11,164 nucleotides of DNA from an uncultured Oscillospiraceae bacterium (GTDB lineage Bacteria > Bacillota > Clostridia > Oscillospirales > Ruminococcaceae). Under the pieces are notes generated by a model that saw only the letters and a program-made list of their open reading frames with translations, made no database searches and was not told the DNA's origin. Location: NCBI GenBank assembly GCA_910587135.1, contig CAJULF010000075.1:1-11164 (forward strand), read 5' to 3'. This document shows, piece after piece, positions 6,023-11,164 of this stretch. Both the position numbers and the translations under genes were made by a program. Position 1 is the first letter of the stretch, and each line of letters begins with the position of its first letter.

Positions 6023-6894
6023 AAAAAATATTCTTTTTAGATGTAGGTGCGGATTTTGTGACCAAAATATTTGATTACTTTTCCGACCTGTTATATCAGA
6101 AAATAATCGCACTGCTCGGCGATTTTTTCAGCGTTATGAACGCGACGGGCTACGATTTGTTCGGGCTTCCTTGGGTCAGACAGATCGTGCAGCTTTTTTC
6201 AAATCTCGGCTGGGCGCTGTTTGTGGTCGGAATCGTTGTGGCGCTGTTTGAATTCGCGATAGAATCCCAGAACGGTCGCGGTGATCCGAAAGCGCTCGCG
6301 CTGAATATAATCAAGGGGTTTTTCGCGGTAAATTTATTCTGTACCGTTCCCGTGCAGTTATATGGATTTACCGTTGCATTACAAAGCAGTATGTCCGGTG
6401 ACATGACGGGTTTGATCAGCCCTGAGGGCAGCGGAACTCTGCTGAATGCCTGTCTTGACGTGATCAACGGATTTTTATTTGGACCGCTGCTTGGTATTCT
6501 GATCGCCATTATGATGGGATATAGCGTTATAAAGGTGTTCTTTGCGAGCATCAAGCGCGGTGGCATTCTGCTGATACAAATAGCCATCGGTTCGCTGTAT
6601 ATGTTCTCTGTTCCGCGCGGTTTTAACGACGGTTTCGTGATGTGGGTAAAGCAAGTTATAGCGACCTGTCTAACCGCGTTTTTGCAGTCGACAATGCTTG
6701 TCTGCGGCTTGATCCTGTTTAAGGACTACTGGCTGCTCGGCTTGGGAATCATGCTTGCGGCGGGAGAAATTCCGAGGATCGCTGGAATGTTCGGACTGGA
6801 AACTTCGGTGCGTCCGAATATAAACGGCGTTATCAATACGGCACAGTCGGCGGTTCATCTCAAGCAGATGGTTACCGCCGTATCGAAAAAATAA
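6019..6894 (+). CDS. TrbL/VirB6-like conjugal transfer channel protein
   Basis: About 291 residues if counted from GTG 6019. It is polytopic, with about six membrane segments (approximate residues 64-81, 97-120, 153-176, 181-198, 212-234, 237-250) and a short basic tail ending SKK. Length, helix pattern and context match the TrbL/VirB6 family, which forms the inner-membrane part of the type IV secretion channel. The open frame extends upstream to an ATG at 5818, but that segment overlaps the hydrolase start and promoter and does not look protein-like. Start choice is uncertain (6019, ATA 6028 or GTG 6058) because of the ribosome-site position; homologues I recall begin close to the FLDVGADF segment, which favours 6019 or 6028. 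It is followed 19 bases later by the PrgI-like gene. The family call is good; the start is not. Confidence 0.78.
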   Translation: MKKIFFLDVGADFVTKIFDYFSDLLYQKIIALLGDFFSVMNATGYDLFGLPWVRQIVQLFSNLGWALFVVGIVVALFEFAIESQNGRGDPKALALNIIKGFFAVNLFCTVPVQLYGFTVALQSSMSGDMTGLISPEGSGTLLNACLDVINGFLFGPLLGILIAIMMGYSVIKVFFASIKRGGILLIQIAIGSLYMFSVPRGFNDGFVMWVKQVIATCLTAFLQSTMLVCGLILFKDYWLLGLGIMLAAGEIPRIAGMFGLETSVRPNINGVINTAQSAVHLKQMVTAVSKK

Positions 6895-6913
6895 GGGGGA
6901 AATCAGAAATATT

Positions 6914-7171
6914 ATGTACATTTATCCCGACAACCTCAAAGCAGCGCCCATGCTGTTCCTGTGGCGGCTGAAAGACCTTGCCGTGATAGGGATCAGCGCG
7001 TTAATTTCCGTGTTCGCTATGGCACAGACGAGGTTCACGATACCGCTGATCGCAACCATTGTTTACGGCTTTCTGGCGATACGATTTGAGGATACCAGCA
7101 TATTGGATTTCCTCAAATATGCCGTGAAATATTTTTTTGTGGAGCAGCAGGAATATCGGTGGAAAATTTAG
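6914..7171 (+). CDS. PrgI/VirB3-like two-helix membrane protein
   Basis: 85 residues. The N-terminus MYIYPDNLKA is followed by two closely spaced hydrophobic helices (about 22-37 and 42-57), then an amphipathic tail rich in aromatic residues (YFFVEQQEYRW). This is the layout of PrgI/VirB3-like proteins, small membrane partners of the VirB4 ATPase in Gram-positive type IV secretion. Its position just downstream of the TrbL-like gene and upstream of the VirB4-related genes fits. GGGGGA at 6895-6900 is the ribosome site, with a rather long 13-base spacer. I infer the VirB3 role from topology and gene order. Confidence 0.7.
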   Translation: MYIYPDNLKAAPMLFLWRLKDLAVIGISALISVFAMAQTRFTIPLIATIVYGFLAIRFEDTSILDFLKYAVKYFFVEQQEYRWKI

Positions 7172-7172
7172 C

Positions 7173-7201
7173 TGGACTTCTCTAAGGAAATGTGGTAAAA
7201 T
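7173..7201 (+). promoter_or_regulatory. Putative internal promoter with extended -10 (TGG-TAAAAT)
   Basis: The 49-base gap between the PrgI-like gene and the next start contains TGGACT (7173-7178) and, 17 bases later, TAAAAT (7196-7201) preceded by TGG, an extended -10. The layout matches that at 2090-2118 base for base in spacing. It would place a new transcript start just ahead of the small cysteine-motif gene and the VirB4-related genes, although the predicted start would fall within or next to the ribosome site at 7208-7217, giving a very short leader. Confidence 0.35.
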
Positions 7202-7207
7202 CGTTGT

Positions 7208-7217
7208 GGAGGTGATC
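7208..7217 (+). promoter_or_regulatory. Unusually long Shine-Dalgarno sequence deciding a GTG start
   Basis: GGAGGTGATC is a ten-base perfect complement to the 3' end of 16S rRNA. Measured from GGAGG it lies eight bases before GTG 7221. An ATG at 7219 is out of frame and stops after four codons (MCAG), so GTG 7221 is chosen for the following gene. Confidence 0.7.
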
Positions 7218-7220
7218 GAT

Positions 7221-7424
7221 GTGCGCAGGATAATTAGGAACAGCGTAAAATGTAATTTGTGCGGCGATATAATCGTTTCAACGGATCGTCATGACTTCAA
7301 AAGCTGCAAGTGCGGTGCGGTAACCGTAGACGGCGGAAATGATTATTTAAGACGCACTTATAGAAACAGTCCCGATGATTATACCGAACTTTCCGAATAT
7401 GAGGAAACCGAAGATAGGAGGTAA
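7221..7424 (+). CDS. DUF7695-like small cysteine-motif (zinc-ribbon-type) protein
   Basis: 67 residues from GTG 7221. The protein is hydrophilic with a basic start (MRRIIRNSVK). A CNLC motif at 11-14 and a CKC motif at 29-31 lie about 15 residues apart, enough for a small zinc or metal site. A conserved-looking segment (CGAVTVDGGNDYLRR) follows, then an acidic tail. I recall this family as DUF7695; members are scattered in Firmicutes genomes and mobile elements and have no known function to my knowledge. The upstream open frame (from 7137) overlaps the PrgI-like gene and is rejected because of the strong ribosome site at 7208-7217. The next gene starts two bases after the stop. A regulatory or nucleic-acid-binding role is possible but unsupported. 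Confidence 0.75.
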   Translation: MRRIIRNSVKCNLCGDIIVSTDRHDFKSCKCGAVTVDGGNDYLRRTYRNSPDDYTELSEYEETEDRR

Positions 7425-7426
7425 TT

Positions 7427-8005
7427 TTGAAGAACAAAAAGCAACAGCAGAACAATCAGAGTACCCGACAGCTCCTCGGAATTGAGGGCATAACCGAATA
7501 TTCTTTAAAGACCGCTTTGAATGAGGCGGTTTTTTTCAGCATTAAGCCGAGCAATATTTCGGTGATGTCTGAGGCGGGCTTATCGGCGAAAATATACTCG
7601 CTGATGGGCGTTCTCAAGGGCTTGACGGAAATAGAAATTCTCTGTGTGAACTCGCGGGAGAGCTTTGAGGGCAACAAAAATCACTTGAAATCACTCGCGA
7701 AAAAAGAGGAAAATCCCGCGGTGCGGAAGCTCTTGGAACAGGACGCGCAGCACCTCGATCATATTCAGGCGATGACCGCTACGGCGAGAGAATTTCTGCT
7801 GATCGTGAAAATTCGCGGACTTAAGGATAAAGAGATTTTCGCGTATCTGAACAGGATCGAAAAGACCTTGAACGAGAACGGCTTTTCTGCGAGAAGATAT
7901 AGCGGCGAGGATATAAAGACGCTCCTTGCCGTTTACTTTGAGCAGAACGTCGTGACCGAAAAATTTGAAAACTTTGACGGAGAAAGGAGCATCTTCAATG
8001 GCTGA
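7427..8005 (+). CDS. Conjugation protein resembling the front half of the VirB4 N-terminal domain
   Basis: 192 residues from TTG 7427, with AGGAGG at 7416-7421 and a five-base spacer. After a Gln/Asn/Lys-rich start, the order of elements is LLGIEGITEY (16-25), a beta segment ending in PSNISVMSE (41-49), a helix and strand (LKGLTEIEILCVNSRE, 63-78), a charged helix (82-112), then REFLLIVKIR (121-130) and a final helix-strand unit to about 172. This order matches the beginning of VirB4/TrsE-type proteins, where the equivalent of NISVMSE follows a short beta hairpin and the equivalent of FLLIVKI follows a long helix. The downstream ATPase gene lacks this part. No nucleotide-binding motif is present. 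It overlaps the next gene by eight bases. The split-VirB4 idea is inference from pattern likeness. Confidence 0.6.
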   Translation: MKNKKQQQNNQSTRQLLGIEGITEYSLKTALNEAVFFSIKPSNISVMSEAGLSAKIYSLMGVLKGLTEIEILCVNSRESFEGNKNHLKSLAKKEENPAVRKLLEQDAQHLDHIQAMTATAREFLLIVKIRGLKDKEIFAYLNRIEKTLNENGFSARRYSGEDIKTLLAVYFEQNVVTEKFENFDGERSIFNG

Positions 8006-9029
8006 TAAGCTGATTTTAAACGCGAATATGATCTGCAAGGCGTCCGGATTTGTCCCCAAGAAGTGCGCTGTGGAAAAGGTGATCGAGGTGTCCCATGAGG
8101 AATTCCGGCACTTTATTGAAAACCCCACCGGACGCAATTATTATCTTCCGCAGTACAAGGATTTAATGGGATATTACGACGACAGCTATCATGGCGTTCT
8201 GTTCGTTAATATGGACAGCGGCGATGGGCTGCTCGTCAATTCCGAGGGCGCGGATTACGCAAGATACTCGCAATTTATCTCGAATGCAAGGGAAATTATT
8301 CAGCGGCATGAGCAGACGGCAGCGCTCGATAATTTGAAAATCCATATGGACTGCTGCATTGACAGATGGCTTAAACAGAGCGAAAACGAAACTGTATTCG
8401 ACATACCTCTGACAGACCTTATTGATGACAGCAACCTCACCGAAATTTTTGTGGATTACGCCTCGGAAATGTTGTATAACGACCCGAGGATAGAAGCCTG
8501 TGAGCTGATGCATAACGCCATTGAGGTAACCAAGCGCGAGTTGGTGGAAACGCGTTTTTATTGTCCGCTGAAGATCGAGATCGATGACGGCAGCGAGTAC
8601 CCCGAGGAAGTATGCTCGGAAAATTATGTCGGCTATGACGATGAAATAAACGATTTTATCCGCGATGATTTAAACAGCGATAAGGAGGCTGTGGAACGCG
8701 GTCTGGCGGCATATTTTCACGATGAAAATCTCGATAAAAAGGTTTATTCCATTATCCCGATGGTGGAAACGCGCAACGGAAATCTGTATGGTATGGCAGT
8801 CGTGAAATCCTATGGCGAGCTTGACCGTACCGAAACGCACGAATTGACACAGTACCTAATCGGACAATACGCAGATGGGTACGGTGAATCACTGGAGCAG
8901 CGTCCTATAACACTTGGCGATGACGAGGTGTATATTTCACTTTGGAACAGTGAGGATTATTATCTGAAGCCCGAATCCGAATTATTTCACGATCAAAAAA
9001 TTGAGTCGACTATGGGGGGATTATCTTGA
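7998..9029 (+). CDS. Highly acidic conserved protein (DUF6329-like), unknown function
   Basis: 343 residues from ATG 7998. AGGAG at 7985-7989 with an eight-base spacer decides this over ATG 7965. By hand count it has about 69 Asp/Glu against 30 Lys/Arg, a net charge near -39, spread along the length. The N-terminal part (1-100) contains NMDSGDGLLVNSEG (71-84). The C-terminal part (245-325) contains GQYADGYGESLEQRPI (289-304) and VYISLWNSEDYYL (311-323), motifs I have seen in hypothetical proteins of clostridial mobile elements, some labelled DUF6329. There are no membrane helices or signal peptide, so it is probably cytoplasmic. It sits between two VirB4-related genes and overlaps both (eight and four bases), so it is co-translated with them. 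The strong negative charge would suit a DNA-mimic or antirestriction role, but no ArdA-type homology is visible. Confidence 0.65.
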   Translation: MADKLILNANMICKASGFVPKKCAVEKVIEVSHEEFRHFIENPTGRNYYLPQYKDLMGYYDDSYHGVLFVNMDSGDGLLVNSEGADYARYSQFISNAREIIQRHEQTAALDNLKIHMDCCIDRWLKQSENETVFDIPLTDLIDDSNLTEIFVDYASEMLYNDPRIEACELMHNAIEVTKRELVETRFYCPLKIEIDDGSEYPEEVCSENYVGYDDEINDFIRDDLNSDKEAVERGLAAYFHDENLDKKVYSIIPMVETRNGNLYGMAVVKSYGELDRTETHELTQYLIGQYADGYGESLEQRPITLGDDEVYISLWNSEDYYLKPESELFHDQKIESTMGGLS

Positions 9030-10849
9030 AGAAGAAAATAACTGCTGCGGAAAGGGATTTCGCGACCAAGCCGCAGAAAACTTTTTTGGATATGATAGCG
9101 CCGTCCGTGATAAAATTTTTCACGGACTATTTTATTTGCGGCAACACATTCCGCTGTGTCTGGGCATTGCGCGAATATCCTACATCGACAAGCGAACAGG
9201 CTATATTGCGTTATCTTGGTGAAAAGGACGGCGTGACGCTCCGAATTTACACGCGCCCCGTGACCGCCGCCGAGGAAAAATGGATCATCGCGAACGCCGC
9301 CAACAAGAACCGTATGCAGCGCAGCTCCACCAACGATCTGCAGCAGACGGTCGCCGCCGAGAGCAACTTGCAGGACGTGGCGCAGCTCGCCGCGGATATG
9401 CACCGTAACCGCGAACCGCTGCTCCACACGGCGGTTTTCCTTGAAATGATCTCGGATAATTTGGATAACCTCCGCATTTTGCAGACCGAGGTACAGACGG
9501 AATTAGTGCGCTCGAAATTAAATGTCGACCGTTTGATGTTGCGCCAGCAGCACGGCTTTATGAGCGTAATGCCGAGCGGTCGAAATATGTTCCGCGAGCA
9601 GTTCGAGCGAGTTCTGCCCGCGTCATCGGTCGCCAATCTTTATCCCTTTTCATTTTCCGGCAAGACCGATGAGAACGGCTTTTATCTCGGGCGAGATAAG
9701 TTCGGCAGCAACATTATAGTCGATTTTGATAAGCGCAGCGATGACAAGACGAACGCCAACACTCTTATTTTGGGAAACAGCGGACAAGGAAAATCCTATC
9801 TGTTAAAGCTGATTCTGACCAACTTGCGCGAGAGTGGAAAAAATATAATCTGCCTTGATCCCGAAATGGAATATGTAGACTTGACGAAAAATCTCGGCGG
9901 CTGCTTTATTGATCTTATGTCGGGAGAGTACATTATAAATGTACTCGAACCGAAATCGTGGGGCGATGAAACCGCCGATGATGACGCTCCGAGAGCGTTC
10001 AAATCCAAAACAAAGCTGTCCCAGCATATCAGCTTTTTGAGGGATTTTTTCAGGAGCTACAAGGACTTCACCGACCGTGAGATCGACACGATTGAACTGT
10101 TATTGATCAAGCTCTATGATAAATTCGGAATATCCGACGATACCGAATGGAGCAAGCTGAAAGCAACCGACTACCCCATTCTCTCGGATTTTTACGAGTT
10201 GGTGGAAGCGGAATATAAGGCATTTAATCCGAAAGAAAAAAGCCTTTATACTGCGGAAAATCTGCAGAACATTGCGCTTGGCTTGCACTCGATCTGCAAG
10301 GGTGCGGAGAGCAAATTCTTTAACGGTCACACGAATATCACGGATAATAATTTCGTGACGTTCGGCGTAAAAGGACTGCTCCAGGCGAGCAAAAATATCC
10401 GCAACGCTCTGCTGTTCAACGTTCTCGCGTATATGTCCGAGCAGCTTCTGAGCCGCGGAAATACCGTCGCGAGTATCGATGAATTTTACCTTTTCCTCAC
10501 CAACCTAACGGCGGTCGAGTATATACGCAACTTCATGAAACGCGTCCGCAAAAAAGAATCTTCCGTTATTCTGGCAAGTCAGAATATTGAGGATTTTCTC
10601 GTTGAGAACGTCCGCGAATTGACCAAGCCTCTGTTCTCGATCCCGACGCATATTTTCCTGTTCTACCCCGGAACAATTGAAAAGAAAACCTATATGGATA
10701 CGCTTCAGGTCGAGGATTCCGAATACGGACTGATAAAGTTCTCTCAAAAGGGCGTGTGCCTTTACAAATGCGGAAACGAGCGCTACTGCTTATGCGTTAT
10801 AGCGCCCGAGCATAAGGCGGCACTGTTCGGCGCGGCGGGAGGTCGATGA
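9026..10849 (+). CDS. VirB4-like type IV secretion ATPase
   Basis: 607 residues from TTG 9026, overlapping the previous stop by four bases, with GGGGGGA at 9014-9020. The Walker A motif is GNSGQGKS (250-257) and Walker B is VASIDEF (481-487, D485/E486). A downstream RecA/HerA-type motif is ILASQN (515-520). The N-terminal part (29-80, DYFICGNTFRCVW then LRIYTRP) matches the second half of the VirB4 N-terminal domain, and a long helical stretch (about 105-180) precedes the ATPase core. In the family this membrane-associated ATPase powers channel assembly and substrate movement. It is shorter than the 650-850 residues usual for Gram-positive homologues because the first N-terminal half appears to be in a separate gene at 7427-8005. 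Catalytic motifs are intact. It is coupled to the next gene by a stop/start overlap. Confidence 0.88.
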   Translation: MKKKITAAERDFATKPQKTFLDMIAPSVIKFFTDYFICGNTFRCVWALREYPTSTSEQAILRYLGEKDGVTLRIYTRPVTAAEEKWIIANAANKNRMQRSSTNDLQQTVAAESNLQDVAQLAADMHRNREPLLHTAVFLEMISDNLDNLRILQTEVQTELVRSKLNVDRLMLRQQHGFMSVMPSGRNMFREQFERVLPASSVANLYPFSFSGKTDENGFYLGRDKFGSNIIVDFDKRSDDKTNANTLILGNSGQGKSYLLKLILTNLRESGKNIICLDPEMEYVDLTKNLGGCFIDLMSGEYIINVLEPKSWGDETADDDAPRAFKSKTKLSQHISFLRDFFRSYKDFTDREIDTIELLLIKLYDKFGISDDTEWSKLKATDYPILSDFYELVEAEYKAFNPKEKSLYTAENLQNIALGLHSICKGAESKFFNGHTNITDNNFVTFGVKGLLQASKNIRNALLFNVLAYMSEQLLSRGNTVASIDEFYLFLTNLTAVEYIRNFMKRVRKKESSVILASQNIEDFLVENVRELTKPLFSIPTHIFLFYPGTIEKKTYMDTLQVEDSEYGLIKFSQKGVCLYKCGNERYCLCVIAPEHKAALFGAAGGR

Positions 10850-11164
10850 TGGCGGTATCTCCGGTTGTAATAAAAGCGATCGTCACGGCGGCGACGGACA
10901 AGCGGACATGGAAAGCGCTTGCCATACTGTTGGCGGCAATTTTTATGCCGTTGATTTTGCTGATACTGATGATTGCCGCAATGTTTTCGGGAGTGGAATC
11001 GGCAAATAATGATCTGCTTGATTACAGTTTTGTCGGCACAGCTATGCCGAGCGAGTTCACCGATGAGCAGCGCGGAATGATAGAAAATATGCGGAATTGG
11101 CTCGGCGAGCTGGACGAAATTATTTCCGAAAAAGAAAATAACGAGGAATGCAGCCTTGACGAAA
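10849..11164 (+). CDS. Membrane-anchored protein, N-terminal part; probable conjugation cell-wall hydrolase (partial)
   Basis: The first 105 residues run off the right edge. ATG 10849 shares one base with the VirB4 stop; ATG 10846 is in frame and also possible. GGGAGG at 10837-10842 (six-base spacer) favours 10849. A short basic cytoplasmic segment (MAVSPVVIKA to TWKA) precedes one membrane helix (about 23-46), then an extracytoplasmic region with TAMPSEFTDEQRGMIENM. This start and position right after VirB4 match the bitopic VirB1/TcpG-like proteins of Gram-positive conjugation systems, which carry lysozyme-like and CHAP or NlpC/P60 domains that open the peptidoglycan. No catalytic domain lies inside the window, so the hydrolase call is inferred from context and the N-terminal pattern I recall. 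Confidence 0.6.
   Translation, partial: MAVSPVVIKAIVTAATDKRTWKALAILLAAIFMPLILLILMIAAMFSGVESANNDLLDYSFVGTAMPSEFTDEQRGMIENMRNWLGELDEIISEKENNEECSLDE

Noticed and set aside
7137..7220. Upstream part of the frame containing the small cysteine-motif gene
   Set aside because: It overlaps the end of the PrgI-like gene, and a ten-base Shine-Dalgarno places the start at GTG 7221.

Overview
The window looks like part of an integrative conjugative element (or a closely related conjugation cluster) from a moderate-GC gut Clostridia/Oscillospiraceae-type Firmicute. The signs are strong AGGAGG-type ribosome binding sites, frequent GTG and TTG starts, stop/start overlaps, short Sec signal peptides ending AFA, and gene families I associate with large clostridial conjugative elements. 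No relaxase, integrase, coupling protein or attachment site is visible, so the element's ends and transfer origin lie outside the window.

Left part (1-2029): a Tad-like pilus / type II secretion F module. It holds the end of a TadB-like membrane protein, a TadC-like protein, and two small single-helix pseudopilin-like proteins, the first of which I recall as DUF4320. Genes are 11 bp apart or overlap. Next come a promoter-bearing gap (2030-2162), a membrane-anchored Pro/Glu-rich stalk protein (recalled as DUF6550), a hairpin that may attenuate read-through, a 571-residue secreted Trp-rich protein of unknown function, and a small two-helix secreted/membrane protein (recalled as DUF3852) that could be the VirB2-like subunit.

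Middle (4927-5954): an intact hormone-sensitive-lipase-type alpha/beta hydrolase on the opposite strand, with its own near-consensus promoter. It interrupts an otherwise one-directional operon and reads as cargo or a secondary insertion.

Right part (6019-11164): the type IV secretion channel. It contains a VirB6/TrbL-like polytopic protein, a PrgI/VirB3-like two-helix protein, a small cysteine-motif protein (recalled as DUF7695), a 192-residue protein resembling the front half of the VirB4 N-terminal domain, a very acidic protein of unknown function (recalled as DUF6329-like), the VirB4-like ATPase, and the start of a membrane-anchored protein that in related elements carries a cell-wall hydrolase domain. 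The VirB4 function may be split over two genes here.

Together the genes suggest a mating apparatus in which a Tad-like surface filament and secreted adhesin-like proteins accompany a Gram-positive type IV secretion system. No stretch longer than 300 bases lacks a gene. No tRNA, rRNA, CRISPR array or insertion sequence was seen. Family names (DUF numbers) are from memory and were not checked by search.
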